This document shows positions 16,801 through 27,222 of a stretch of DNA of 64,000 nucleotides, piece by piece. Positions within the stretch are counted from its first letter, which is position 1; every line of letters starts with the position of its first letter. The translations under genes and the position numbers were made by a program. The notes below the pieces were generated by a model. It saw only the letters and a list, made by a program, of their open reading frames with translations, did no database searches and was not told where the DNA came from. This DNA comes from Amycolatopsis sp. CA-230715 (GTDB lineage Bacteria; Actinomycetota; Actinomycetes; Mycobacteriales; Pseudonocardiaceae), in contig NZ_CP059997.1 of NCBI RefSeq assembly GCF_018736145.1, positions 5,703,501-5,767,500 on the forward strand, read 5' to 3'.

Positions 16801-17757
16801 ATGCCTCGTGTCGCCGCCATCGACTGCGGAACCAACTCGATTCGCCTGCTAGTCGCCGAACTGACGGTGCGCCACGACGGCACCGTCGATCTGCGCGACC
16901 TGCACCGCGAAATGCGGATCGTCCGGCTCGGCCAGGGCGTGGACGCCACCGGGAAGCTCGCGCCCGAAGCACTCGAACGAACCCGCGCCGCGCTCGCCGA
17001 CTACACCGTGGCCGCCCGTCGCAAAGGCGTCGAAAAGGTCAGAATGGTCGCGACTTCGGCGACCAGGGACGCGTCCAACCGGGACGAATTCTTCGCGATG
17101 ACGAGAGAAGTGCTCGGCGTCGAAGCGGAAGTGATCTCCGGTGACGAGGAGGCGCGGCTTTCGTTCACCGGCGCGGTCGGGGAATCCGATCCCGACGACG
17201 GCCCATTCCTCGTCTCCGACATCGGCGGCGGTTCGACGGAACTGGTGCTCGGCACCTGGGACGGGCAACGCGCCGAAGTGATCTCCGCACGCTCGGTCGA
17301 CATCGGCTGCGTGCGGATCACCGAGCGCGCGTTGAAATCGGATCCGCCGACCGCGGAAGAGATAGGTACCGCTACGGAAATCGCCGCCGGAGTACTGGCG
17401 GACGCGTTCGAGGCGGTCGATGTCGGGAAGGCGCGCACCTTGATCGGCGTCGCGGGCACCGTCACCACGCTGTCCGCGGTGGCCCAGGAATTGCCGGAGT
17501 ACGACTCCGAACGGACACACCTTTCCCGCCTTTCGCGCGCGGATATCACGAGAGTGTCCGAAGCGCTCCTCAGCGTCGATCACGAGGCGCGCGCGGCGAA
17601 TCCGGTGATCCACCCCGGCCGGGTCGACGTGATCGGCGGGGGCGCGGTGATCGTTCGTGTGCTGGCCGAAGAGCTCGCGCGGCGCGGCGGTCCGGACGAG
17701 CTCGTGGTGAGCGAGCACGACATCCTCGACGGCATCGCGCTGTCCTTGATCGGGTGA
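16801..17757 (+). CDS. Ppx/GppA exopolyphosphatase family phosphatase
   Basis: This 318-residue protein has the actin-like ATPase fold of the family: phosphate-1 motif AAIDCGTNSIRLLVAE, phosphate-2 region VSDIGGGSTELVLG, and the C-terminal VIGGGAVIVRVLAEEL. It hydrolyses polyphosphate and/or pppGpp. The length of about 318 fits the short actinobacterial Ppx form, which lacks the C-terminal HD-like domain. Location after eno-ftsB-DUF501 is conserved. Confidence 0.93.
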   Translation: MPRVAAIDCGTNSIRLLVAELTVRHDGTVDLRDLHREMRIVRLGQGVDATGKLAPEALERTRAALADYTVAARRKGVEKVRMVATSATRDASNRDEFFAMTREVLGVEAEVISGDEEARLSFTGAVGESDPDDGPFLVSDIGGGSTELVLGTWDGQRAEVISARSVDIGCVRITERALKSDPPTAEEIGTATEIAAGVLADAFEAVDVGKARTLIGVAGTVTTLSAVAQELPEYDSERTHLSRLSRADITRVSEALLSVDHEARAANPVIHPGRVDVIGGGAVIVRVLAEELARRGGPDELVVSEHDILDGIALSLIG

Positions 17758-17914
17758 TGAATTGGCGACCCACGAACCCGATCGAGGGACGCACGGTAAA
17801 CGATCGGTAACCTGATGTGCGGCTTGGTGCTTTCGGGGGACTTGGCTACCTGCTAAAGTCCCGTTCCAGCAGCGCGTCTTTCGCTATCGTGATCCTTTCG
17901 CAATGGTTTACTCC

Positions 17915-17923
17915 TGTGATAAT
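17915..17923 (+). promoter_or_regulatory. Candidate extended -10 promoter for the peptide importer
   Basis: TGTGATAAT fits the extended -10 pattern (TGnGATAAT) about 98 bases upstream of the binding-protein ATG. The region at -35 (CTTTCG) is weak. The leader between is relatively AT-rich for this genome. Confidence 0.35.
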
Positions 17924-18020
17924 GCTTGCCACTACGGCTAGGTTCTTCTCACCTTCCGGGAAAGCCGTCGTTGCTTCCTGCGCGCGGCCCGGTCGAACGA
18001 AGTTGGAAGTTGGAGGGAAT

Positions 18021-19628
18021 ATGCGGCGATCGCGCTGGGTACCGGCGGCCGTGCTGCTGACATCGGTGAGCCTGCTGGCTGCCTGCGGGGGCGGCGGCGA
18101 CAGCGGGAGCGGCGGTGACAAGGGCAACGCTGCCATCACGGTGTACGGCACCGAACCCCAGAACGGCCTGTTGCCGTCGAACACGAACGAGATCGGCGGC
18201 ACGAAGGCGCTCGAGCCGATGTTCACCAAGCTGGTGAGCTTCGATTCGCAGACGGGCACCCCGTCCAACGCGATGGCCGAGTCGATCGAGTCGTCGGACG
18301 CGAAGACCTACGACATCAAGCTCAAGAAGAACTGGAAGTTCCACGACGGGACCGAGGTCAAGGCCAAGAACTTCGTCGACGCCTGGAACTGGGCCGCCAA
18401 CGCGAAGAACGGCCAGCTGAACTCGGCCTTCTTCGAGCAGATCGAGGGCTTCGACGCGGTCAACCCCGGTAAGGGCAAGCCCCCGACCGCGGACAAGATG
18501 ACCGGCCTGCAGGTCGTGAACGACTACGAGTTCAAGGCCGTGCTGAAGGCGCCGTTCTCGGTGTTCCCGACCAAGGTCGGCTACGACGCGTTCGCGCCGC
18601 TGCCCGACTCGTTCTTCAAGGACCCGAAGGCGTTCGCCGAGCACCCGATCGGCAACGGGCCGCTGAAGTTCGTCTCGCGGACCCCGAACGTGGACATCAA
18701 GCTGACCCGCTTCGATGACTACAAGGGCGAGGACAAGGTCAAGTTCAAGGACCTGACCATCAAGATCTACTCGAGCCAGGAAACCGCGTACCAGGACCTG
18801 AAGAGCGGTCGCCTCGACTTCATGGAGACGCTGCCGCCCTCGGCCGTCACCGGTGGGAAGTACAAGACCGAGCTCGGCGACAACCTGGTCGAAGGCCACC
18901 TGCTCGGCATCAGCACGATCGCCGTCCCGTACTACGTGCCCGGGTACAACAACATCCACCTGCGCAGGGCGATCTCGATGGCGATCAACCGCGAGCAGAT
19001 CGTGCAGACCGTCATGAACGACACCTACACCCCGGCCGACAGCTGGGTTTCGCACGGCATCGAGGGCTACCGCCCCGGTGTCTGCGGTGAGGCCTGCAAG
19101 TACGACCCGGTCAAGGCGAAGGCGGAGCTGGCGCAGTCCGGGTTCACCGGCAAGCTGACCATCACCTCCAACGCGGACGGTGGCCGCAAGGAGCCGCTGG
19201 TCGCGGCGTGCAACAGCATCAAGAACGCGCTCGGCATCGAGTGCGACTTCGTGCCGGCCACGAACTTCGGCCAGTACCGCGGCATCGTCACCGGCAAGCA
19301 GCTCACCGGCATGGGCCGGTCGGACTGGTCGGCCGACTACCCGTCGATCGAGGACTTCCTCAACCCGATCTACAAGACGGACGCCGGCTCGAACGACTCG
19401 GCTTACTCCAGCCCGGTCACCGACGAGCTGCTCACGAAGGCCGACGGCACGGCCGACAAGGCCGCGGCGATCAAGGCATACCAGGCCGCTGAGGACCAGG
19501 TCGCCAAGGACCTGCCGCAGATCCCGGTGTGGGACGAGAAGGGCGTCGCGGCGAAGTCGAAGAAGCTGAAGGTCGCCAAACTCGACTTCCGGCGCATTCC
19601 CGACTACCCGTCGATTGAAGTGGGCTAG
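18021..19628 (+). CDS. Oligopeptide ABC transporter substrate-binding lipoprotein
   Basis: This 535-residue family-5 extracellular binding protein has a signal with lipobox SLLAACG. Family marks include KLKKNWKFHDGTEVKAKNFV, the NIHLRRAISMAINREQIV helix and the C-terminal DLPQIPVWDEKG. It captures oligopeptides (OppA/DppA/MppA-type) and delivers them to the permease below. A TGGAGGGA site precedes the ATG. A 15-base hairpin after the stop probably keeps its mRNA in excess over the membrane components. Confidence 0.93.
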   Translation: MRRSRWVPAAVLLTSVSLLAACGGGGDSGSGGDKGNAAITVYGTEPQNGLLPSNTNEIGGTKALEPMFTKLVSFDSQTGTPSNAMAESIESSDAKTYDIKLKKNWKFHDGTEVKAKNFVDAWNWAANAKNGQLNSAFFEQIEGFDAVNPGKGKPPTADKMTGLQVVNDYEFKAVLKAPFSVFPTKVGYDAFAPLPDSFFKDPKAFAEHPIGNGPLKFVSRTPNVDIKLTRFDDYKGEDKVKFKDLTIKIYSSQETAYQDLKSGRLDFMETLPPSAVTGGKYKTELGDNLVEGHLLGISTIAVPYYVPGYNNIHLRRAISMAINREQIVQTVMNDTYTPADSWVSHGIEGYRPGVCGEACKYDPVKAKAELAQSGFTGKLTITSNADGGRKEPLVAACNSIKNALGIECDFVPATNFGQYRGIVTGKQLTGMGRSDWSADYPSIEDFLNPIYKTDAGSNDSAYSSPVTDELLTKADGTADKAAAIKAYQAAEDQVAKDLPQIPVWDEKGVAAKSKKLKVAKLDFRRIPDYPSIEVG

Positions 19629-19658
19629 TAACCACCTGTGTTAGCGCACTGATCTAAT

Positions 19659-19693
19659 GGTTCCGGTTCCCCCCGACCGGGGGAACCGGAACC
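19659..19693 (+). terminator. 15-base perfect hairpin between binding-protein and permease genes
   Basis: GGTTCCGGTTCCCCC and its exact complement flank a 5-base CGACC loop. There is no T-run. It most likely acts as a partial terminator or 3' mRNA stabiliser, a common arrangement in binding-protein operons. Confidence 0.75.
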
Positions 19694-19718
19694 TTCCCAC
19701 CACTAGGAAATCCCACCC

Positions 19719-20648
19719 ATGGTTCGCTATGTTCTACGGCGACTGCTGCAGCTGATCCCGGTCTTCCTCGGGGCCACCTTCCTGATCTACGCGCTCGTCT
19801 GGGCGCTCCCGGGTGATCCGTTCGCGGGAAAATGCGGTCAAACCGCCTGCCCCCAGTCCTTCGTCGACGTGATGACGGCGAAGTTCAACCTCAACGACAA
19901 CATCTTCGTCCAGTACTTCAAGTACCTCGGGAACCTGTTCACCGGTGACTTCGGCGAGACGTTCTCCGGGAACAACATCGGCCAGATGATCGGTGACTCC
20001 TACCCGATCACGGTCCGGCTGGCGCTCATCGCGGTAGCCATCGAGGCCATCATCGGCATCACTGCCGGCATCATCACGGGTCTCCGCGGCAACCCGTTCC
20101 TGGACAACCTCGTCCTCGTGGTCACCCTCGTCCTGATCGCGCTGCCGGTGTTCGTCACCGGTATCGTGCTGCAGCTCGTCCTCGGCGGCGACGGCCTCGG
20201 CCTGATCAACGCGAGCGTCTCGGCCGATCCGTCGGTCGGCGAGCTGATCATCCCCGGTTTCGTGCTCGGGTCGCTTTCGATGGCCTACATCGCCAGGCTC
20301 ACCAAGACGAACATCGCGGAGAACCGCCGTTCGGACTTCGTGCGCACGGCGATCGCCAAGGGGCAGCCGAGGCGCCGCGTGGTGGGCATCCACCTGCTGC
20401 GCAACTCGGTGCTCCCGGTGCTGACCTTCCTCGGCACCGACATCGGCGCCCTGATGGGCGGCGCGATCGTCACCGAAGGCGTGTTCAACATCAACGGCAT
20501 CGGCGGTCTGATCTTCCGGGGCGTCTCGGAGAAGGACGGCGCGACGGTCACCGGCATCGTGGTCCTGCTCGTCATCGTCTACCTCCTGGTCAGCCTGATC
20601 GTCGACCTCCTGTACGCCGTTCTCGACCCGAGGATTCGTTATGACTGA
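19719..20648 (+). CDS. Oligopeptide ABC transporter permease (OppB type)
   Basis: This 309-residue membrane protein has six predicted helices. It begins MVRYVLRRLLQLIPVFLGAT, the typical OppB/DppB opening, and carries the EAA-loop region DFVRTAIAKGQPRRRVVGIH followed by LLRNSVLPVLTFLG. It forms the channel with the OppC-type subunit. Its end overlaps the start of the next gene by 8 bases. Confidence 0.95.
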   Translation: MVRYVLRRLLQLIPVFLGATFLIYALVWALPGDPFAGKCGQTACPQSFVDVMTAKFNLNDNIFVQYFKYLGNLFTGDFGETFSGNNIGQMIGDSYPITVRLALIAVAIEAIIGITAGIITGLRGNPFLDNLVLVVTLVLIALPVFVTGIVLQLVLGGDGLGLINASVSADPSVGELIIPGFVLGSLSMAYIARLTKTNIAENRRSDFVRTAIAKGQPRRRVVGIHLLRNSVLPVLTFLGTDIGALMGGAIVTEGVFNINGIGGLIFRGVSEKDGATVTGIVVLLVIVYLLVSLIVDLLYAVLDPRIRYD

Positions 20649-21603
20649 CCCGAGTTCTACGGCGATCCAGGCCGATTCCGGCGGTGCGGACGCCCTCGCC
20701 CACGCGGGCGGCAGCGGTGGCGACAAGGCGCAGAAGCCCCGCAGCCTGTGGGGCGACGCGTGGCGCGAGCTGCGCCGGAAGCCGACCTTCATCATCTCGG
20801 CCGTCCTGATCGTCCTGGTGGTGCTGATCGCGCTGTTCCCCAGCCTGTTCTCGACGAGGGACGCCGCGTTCAGCGACCTGAACCACGTGAACGAGGCGCC
20901 GTCCGGCGACGCCTGGTTCGGCTACGACAACCAGGGCGCCGACGTCTACGCCCGCACGATCTACGGGACGCGGACCTCGCTGCTGGTCGGCCTGTTCGCG
21001 GCGCTGCTCACGGTGATCCTCGGTTCGCTGTTCGGCATCATCGCCGGGTTCTACGGCCGCATCGTGGACAGCGTGATCTCCCGGTTCGCCGACATCTTCG
21101 CGGCGATCCCGTTCGTGCTCGGCGCCATCGTCATCCTCACCACGTTCAACCCGCCCGGCTCCGATCCCGGCGCGTTCCGGGTGATCAGCCAGGTCGTCGC
21201 GTCCATCGCGGCGCTGTCGTGGCCGGTGGCGATGCGCATCATGCGAGCCTCGACCCTGCAGGCGAAACAGCTCGACTACGTGAAGGCGGCGAGAGGGCTC
21301 GGCGCCAGCACGGGCCGGATCATCTTCCGGCACCTGCTCCCGAACACCCTGTCCTCGGTGCTCGTCTACGGCACGATCGCGCTCGGCGCGTTCATCGGCG
21401 CCGAGGCGACACTGTCCTATTTGGGCATCGGTGTGCGCTCTCCGGTCGTGTCGTGGGGATCGCTGATCAACGACGCCAAGGACTACTTCCAGGCGGCGCC
21501 GCACATCCTGCTGTTCCCGGCCGGTTTCGTGACGGTGACCGTGCTCGCGTTCGTCATGCTCGGCGACGCGGTCCGCAGCGCCCTCGACCCCAAGTCCCGA
21601 TAG
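20641..21603 (+). CDS. Oligopeptide ABC transporter permease (OppC type)
   Basis: This 320-residue permease has an N-terminal cytoplasmic tail, the conserved SLWGDAWRELRRKPTF segment leading into helix 1, the PSGDAWFGYDNQGADVYARTI loop characteristic of OppC/DppC, and the EAA loop YVKAARGLGASTGRIIFRHL. It overlaps the OppB-type gene by 8 bases and is 15 bases from the ATPase gene. Confidence 0.95.
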   Translation: MTDPSSTAIQADSGGADALAHAGGSGGDKAQKPRSLWGDAWRELRRKPTFIISAVLIVLVVLIALFPSLFSTRDAAFSDLNHVNEAPSGDAWFGYDNQGADVYARTIYGTRTSLLVGLFAALLTVILGSLFGIIAGFYGRIVDSVISRFADIFAAIPFVLGAIVILTTFNPPGSDPGAFRVISQVVASIAALSWPVAMRIMRASTLQAKQLDYVKAARGLGASTGRIIFRHLLPNTLSSVLVYGTIALGAFIGAEATLSYLGIGVRSPVVSWGSLINDAKDYFQAAPHILLFPAGFVTVTVLAFVMLGDAVRSALDPKSR

Positions 21604-21618
21604 GAGGAAGCCGGAGCA

Positions 21619-22657
21619 ATGTCGACGGCGTATGACGGTTCCACCAGTGCGGTGGCCGATCCCAGGGGCCTGGAAGGCGCTGGCCCGCTGCTGGAGGTCT
21701 CCGACCTCCGAGTCGAGTTCCGCGGCAGGGACGAGGTCGCGAAGGTCCTCAATGGAGTCTCCTACCACGTGGAGGCCGGGGAAACCCTTGCCGTGCTGGG
21801 AGAATCCGGCTCGGGCAAGAGCGTGACCGCGCAGACGATCATGGGCATCCTCGACTCGCCGCCCGCCGCGGTCACCGGCGGTTCGGTGAAGTTCCACGGC
21901 GAAGAGGTGCTGACCGCCTCGGAGTCGCGGCGCGTGGAGATCCGCGGCGACGGCATCGCCATGGTCTTCCAGGACGCGCTGTCCTCGCTGAACCCCGTGT
22001 TCACCGTGGGCTGGCAGATCGAGGAGCAGCTGCGCGTGCGGCGCGGCATGAGCAAGGCGGACGCCCGCAAGCGGGCGATCGAACTCCTCGAAATGGTGCG
22101 CATCCCCAACGCGAAGCGGCGGATCAAGGAGTACCCGCACCAGTTCTCCGGCGGCATGCGCCAGCGCGCGATGATCGCGATGTCGCTCGCGCTCGACCCG
22201 GAGCTGCTGATCGCGGACGAGCCGACCACCGCGCTCGACGTGACGGTGCAGGCCCAGATCATGGACCTGCTCGCCGAGCTGCGCCGCGAGCGCAACATGG
22301 GCATGATCCTGATCACCCACGACCTCGGTGTGGTGGCCGAGGTCGCGGACCGGATCGCGGTCATGTACGCGGGCCGGATCGTGGAGCACGCCGACGTGCA
22401 CGAGCTGTTCCGTGCGCCGGGGCACCCGTACACGAAGGCGCTGATGAACTCGATGCCGCGCCTCGACCTGAAGGGGCAGGCGCTGGAGACCATCGAAGGC
22501 CTCCCGCCGAGCCTCGCGCACATCCCGCCGGGGTGCCCGTTCAACCCGCGCTGCAAGCGGGCAGAGGACAAGTGCCGCACCGAACTCCCGCCGCTGCACA
22601 ATCTGGGCCTCGGCCGGACGAGCGCGTGCCATTTCGCTGAAGAGGTTGTGGAAAGCC

Positions 22658-22665
<8 letters not shown>
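21619..22665 (+). CDS. Oligopeptide ABC transporter ATPase (OppD type)
   Basis: This 348-residue nucleotide-binding subunit has Walker A GESGSGKSV, the signature HQFSGGMRQRAMIAMSLAL, Walker B LLIADEPTTALD and the C-terminal oligopeptide-transporter extension with CPFNPRCKRAEDKC, typical of OppD/DppD and probably metal-binding. It powers import with the OppF-type subunit, whose start overlaps its stop by 8 bases. Confidence 0.95.
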
Positions 22666-23653
<988 letters not shown>

Positions 23654-23663
23654 CTTTCGTCGG

Positions 23664-23688
23664 ATATGCCTATCCATTTCGGGCATAT
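23664..23688. promoter_or_regulatory. Palindrome upstream of the subtilisin gene
   Basis: ATATGCC and GGCATAT arms separated by 11 bases, ending 40 bases before the protease start, in the only AT-rich part of the spacer. It could be a repressor site overlapping the promoter; no regulator is implicated. Confidence 0.4.
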
Positions 23689-23728
23689 GTGACGTAGGTT
23701 GTTCGCACCGTTTCTTCAGGAGGAGTCA

Positions 23729-25453
23729 GTGAAGAGATCCAGGATTCTCGCTGCCGTGTTCGCGGTACCGCTGATCGGCGGCATCGCCGCCGTTTCCGCG
23801 CCAGCCGCGACCGCGCAGCCGCAATTGTCGGGAGCCACCACCGAGTTCACCGTGCTCGCCGCCGAAGGGCAGAGCTCCGCCGCGGCGGAGCAGGCGATCA
23901 AGGACGCGGGCGGCACGGTGGTGCACACCAACACCGCGGTCGGGCTGATCACCGCGACCGCGCCGGCCAACGGCTTCACCGAGCGCGTCTCGGCGAACCG
24001 CGCGGTGTTCGGCGCGGCCAAGGCGAAGGCCATCGGCCAGGCGCCGAAGGACCGCCAGGTCACCAAGCCGGACACGGTCGAGAAGGAAAGCGCCCGTTCC
24101 GGCGGCTCGACGGCCAAGCAGGCGAAGCCGGTCGGGCTGGACCCGCTCGACGACAAGCTGTGGGGTCTCAAGTCGACCCGCTCGGACCTGGCCCGCACCA
24201 AGCAGGCCGGGGACAAGCGCGTCAAGGTCGGCATCATCGACACCGGCGTCGACGGGTCGCACCCGGACATCGCGCCGAACTTCGACGCCGCCGACTCCCG
24301 CAACTTCGTCAAGGACATCCCGACCGACGAGAACGGTGCCGTCGTCGACGGCCCGTGCGAGTACCGCGGCTGCGTCGACCCCGCCGACCACGACGACAAC
24401 GGCCACGGCTCGCACGTGGCGGGCACCATCGCCGCGGCCGCCAACGGGTTCGGCGTCTCCGGCGTGGCGCCGAATGTCACGCTCGTCAACATCCGCGCGG
24501 GGCAGGACTCGGGCAACTTCTTCCTGCAGCCCACCGTCGACGCGCTGACCTACGCCGGCGACGCCGGGATCGACGTGGTCAACATGTCGTACTACGTGGA
24601 CCCGTGGCTCTACAACTGCAAGGCGAACGCGGCCGACAGCCCGGCGCAGCAGCTGGAGCAGCGGACCATCATCGAAGCCGTCAGCCGTGCGCTGAACTAC
24701 GCGCACCGCAAGGGCGTCACCGAGATCGCCGCGCTCGGCAACGAGCACTCCGACCTCGGCAAGCCGCCCGCGGACGCGACCAGCCCGAACTACCCGAGCA
24801 ACAGCACGCACCCGCGCCAGATCGACAACGGCAGCTGCTTCTCGCTGCCGGTCGAGGGCCCGCACGTGCTGGGCATCGGCTCCTTCGGGCCGTCGCAGGC
24901 GAAGGCCGACTACTCGAACTACGGCACCGAGCAGATCTCGGTGTCGGCGCCGGGTGGGTACGCCAGGGACTACTTCGGCACGGACCAGTTCAACGTCAAC
25001 GAGAACAAGATCCTGTCGGTGTACCCGAAGAACGTGGCGATCGCCAAGGGTGACGTCGACGCGGCGGGCAACGTGACGCCGCAGGGCGCCAAGCTCGGTG
25101 TGCAGAAGGCGGTCGCGAACGACGGCAGGGTCGGGTACTACCAGTACCTGCAGGGCACGTCGATGGCCACGCCGCACGCCGTCGGTGTCGCCGCGCTGAT
25201 CGTTTCGCAGTACGGCAAGGCCTCCCGCGGCGGTTTCGGGCTCGCCCCCGACGCCGTGCAGCGCGTGCTGGAAGGCACCGCGTCGAAGGTCGCCTGCCCG
25301 ACCCCGAGGACGGTCGACTACCTGAAGGAAGGCCGGGACGCGTCGTTCACCGCGACCTGTGAGGGCACGCCGGACTTCAACGGCTTCTACGGCCACGGCG
25401 CCGTCGACGCCTGGTCCGCCGTGACGCACGGTGCGCCGTTCGTCCGCGGCTGA
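23729..25453 (+). CDS. Secreted subtilisin-like serine protease (S8)
   Basis: This 574-residue protein has a signal peptide, an I9-like propeptide region (about residues 35-110) and a subtilase domain. The triad is Asp171 (VGIIDTGVDGSHPD), His226 (NGHGSHVAGT) and Ser478 (GTSMATPHAVG). Cys residues in GPCEYRGCVD and YNCKAN suggest disulfides in the exported form. GTG 23729 follows AGGAGG. A perfect terminator hairpin follows. Its place after the peptide importer suggests a role in using external protein, which is an inference. Confidence 0.93.
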   Translation: MKRSRILAAVFAVPLIGGIAAVSAPAATAQPQLSGATTEFTVLAAEGQSSAAAEQAIKDAGGTVVHTNTAVGLITATAPANGFTERVSANRAVFGAAKAKAIGQAPKDRQVTKPDTVEKESARSGGSTAKQAKPVGLDPLDDKLWGLKSTRSDLARTKQAGDKRVKVGIIDTGVDGSHPDIAPNFDAADSRNFVKDIPTDENGAVVDGPCEYRGCVDPADHDDNGHGSHVAGTIAAAANGFGVSGVAPNVTLVNIRAGQDSGNFFLQPTVDALTYAGDAGIDVVNMSYYVDPWLYNCKANAADSPAQQLEQRTIIEAVSRALNYAHRKGVTEIAALGNEHSDLGKPPADATSPNYPSNSTHPRQIDNGSCFSLPVEGPHVLGIGSFGPSQAKADYSNYGTEQISVSAPGGYARDYFGTDQFNVNENKILSVYPKNVAIAKGDVDAAGNVTPQGAKLGVQKAVANDGRVGYYQYLQGTSMATPHAVGVAALIVSQYGKASRGGFGLAPDAVQRVLEGTASKVACPTPRTVDYLKEGRDASFTATCEGTPDFNGFYGHGAVDAWSAVTHGAPFVRG

Positions 25454-25468
25454 TCCCCGCTCGACGTG

Positions 25469-25500
25469 AAGCGGCCCCCGGGTTCTCCCGGGGGCCGCTT
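25469..25500. terminator. Strong bidirectional terminator hairpin
   Basis: A perfect 14-base stem (AAGCGGCCCCCGGG and complement) with TTCT loop lies between the convergent subtilisin and TetR genes. The stem begins with AA and ends with TT followed by T-containing sequence, so it can act in both directions. Confidence 0.88.
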
Positions 25501-25506
25501 TCGTTG

Positions 25507-26127
25507 CTACCGCTTGAGGTTTTCGATCAGCAGGCCCAGTTCGTCCGCGAACTCGGGCGCGCACGAGGCGTCCATCAGCGCGGGCAGCGCGCGGTACAGG
25601 CTCGGCAGCTCGTCCTCGGTGACCACCCGCCGGAACCAGTCGTCCACCTGCTCCGTCCTTTTCGGACTCTTCGCCACGTCGACGGTGTCGCGCAGCGCGG
25701 ACCCGAAGAGCAGGCCGATGAGCGTGCGGTAGGTCTTCGCCGCGCCCCGCTCGTCCAGCCCGGCGTCGAGCAGGGCCGACAGGAACGCGTCGATCAGCCG
25801 CAGCGCGCCGGGCGAGCGCGGATTCGCCTCGCCCGCGGCCATCGCGCGGATCGCGGCCGGGTGCGCGGCGAACGCGGCGGCCGCGCCCGTCCCCAGCGCG
25901 CGCAGCCGTTCTTCCCACGGCAGTGCGGGATCCGGCAGCTCCACGGACTCGAACACGCGCGCGGCGAGACCGTCGAGCAGATCGCCCTTGTTCGCGACGT
26001 GGTTGTAGAGCGACATCGCCTCGACGCCCAGCTCGGCGGCGAGCTTGCGCATGGACAACGACGGCAGGCCCTCCGCGTCGGCGAGCGCGAGCGCCGCGTC
26101 GAGCACCTTCGCCCTCGACAAAGTCAT
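25507..26127 (-). CDS. TetR-family repressor with tetracycline-repressor-like C-terminal domain
   Basis: This 206-residue regulator has an N-terminal helix-turn-helix with SMRKLAAELGVEAMSLYNHV, followed by the KGDLLDGLAARVFE helix. That sequence and the C-terminal ligand domain are typical of the TetR_C_1 group. It is immediately upstream of the iron-siderophore binding protein gene in the same direction, but the spacing and separate iron box suggest independent control. Ligand unknown. Confidence 0.88.
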   Translation of the reverse strand: MTLSRAKVLDAALALADAEGLPSLSMRKLAAELGVEAMSLYNHVANKGDLLDGLAARVFESVELPDPALPWEERLRALGTGAAAAFAAHPAAIRAMAAGEANPRSPGALRLIDAFLSALLDAGLDERGAAKTYRTLIGLLFGSALRDTVDVAKSPKRTEQVDDWFRRVVTEDELPSLYRALPALMDASCAPEFADELGLLIENLKR

Positions 26128-26150
26128 GCGCCCAGCTTACGGCGTAAGCC

Positions 26151-27179
26151 TCACGAGGCGGGTTTCACCGGCGTGCCCGGGTCGCCGTCGACCGCGGCCG
26201 CGAGCTGTGGGACGAGCCGATCGAGCTGGAAGGGCAGGCTGAGCACCGAGACGAAGGAAGTCGCGTGCCCGTACGCGGTGCCCTCCTCGACGAACACCTC
26301 GCGCTTCTCCTTCGCCACCTTCAGCCCGCTGTAGAGCCGGTCCGAGGCGAGTTTCGCCTGTCCCTCCGCGGCGGTGCCGACCACCCAGATCAGCGCGTCG
26401 CGGTCCAGGAGATCGGTGCGCTCGGCGCTGATGTTCGCCCCGAACTTGTCGCCGATCGCGGCGTCGAGGTCGGCGGGCAGCTTGAAGCCGAGCGAGGTCA
26501 GCAGTCGCGAACGCGGGTCCTGGCTGCCGTAGACGAAGTACCCGTCGTAGATCGTCGCCATCACCGCGCTGGCACCCTCGAACTTCGGGTTTTCCTTGCG
26601 TACCTTGGCGAACCGGTCCTCGACGCCCTGCACGAGCTTCGCCGCGTCGTCCTGCTTCCCGAGGATGCGGCCGATCTGCTTCGTGGTCTCCTGCCACGGG
26701 ATGCCGAAGTCGGTGTACTCCTTCGGCTGCGCCACCGTCGGCGCGATCTGGGACAGCTTGTCGTAGCTCTCCTTCGTCATCCCCGAATACAGCCCGATGA
26801 TCACGTCGGGCCGCAGCGCCGCGATCTTTTCGAACTGCGGTCCGCTGGTGTCCTGCAGGACCTCCGGGACTCCGGCGCCGCCCAGCTTCCCGCTCGCCCA
26901 CGGGCCGATCTCGCCGGGGAAGGCGCCGATCCACTTCGTCGTCGCGACCGGCACCACGCCGAGCGCGAGCAGCGAGTCCTGTTCGGTGAGGCCGACCGTG
27001 ACCACCCGCTTCGGCGCGCTCGCGATCGTCGTCGAGCCGTACTTGTGCTCGATCGTCACCGGGTACGCCCCGCCGGGCGCCGCCCCCTTTTCGGGAGGCT
27101 GGGCGCCCGAGCAAGCGGCGGTCGTCATGAGCGTGGCGGCAAGGGCCCCGGCGAGGATGCGGCGGATCACCCCGCTCAC
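26151..27179 (-). CDS. Iron-siderophore ABC transporter substrate-binding lipoprotein
   Basis: This 342-residue FecB/FepB-type binding protein has a lipobox MTTAACS, the region GSTTIASAPKRVVTVG and the helical backbone typical of class III binding proteins (LLALGVVPVATTKW, IAALRPDVIIGLYSGM). It would bind a ferric siderophore outside the cell. No permease or ATPase is adjacent, so it must share one encoded elsewhere. A perfect iron box ends four bases before the GTG start and no ribosome binding site is visible, so a leaderless iron-repressed mRNA is likely. Confidence 0.92.
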   Translation of the reverse strand: MSGVIRRILAGALAATLMTTAACSGAQPPEKGAAPGGAYPVTIEHKYGSTTIASAPKRVVTVGLTEQDSLLALGVVPVATTKWIGAFPGEIGPWASGKLGGAGVPEVLQDTSGPQFEKIAALRPDVIIGLYSGMTKESYDKLSQIAPTVAQPKEYTDFGIPWQETTKQIGRILGKQDDAAKLVQGVEDRFAKVRKENPKFEGASAVMATIYDGYFVYGSQDPRSRLLTSLGFKLPADLDAAIGDKFGANISAERTDLLDRDALIWVVGTAAEGQAKLASDRLYSGLKVAKEKREVFVEEGTAYGHATSFVSVLSLPFQLDRLVPQLAAAVDGDPGTPVKPAS

Positions 27180-27182
27180 TCT

Positions 27183-27201
27183 ATAGGTAAGCCTTACCTA
27201 T
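27183..27201. promoter_or_regulatory. Perfectly palindromic iron box
   Basis: ATAGGTAAGCCTTACCTAT is a perfect 9+1+9 palindrome and matches the actinobacterial iron box closely. It abuts the binding-protein start codon, so bound IdeR/DmdR would cover the promoter itself. Confidence 0.88.
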
Positions 27202-27222
27202 CCAAAGGGACGATTTTCGCGT

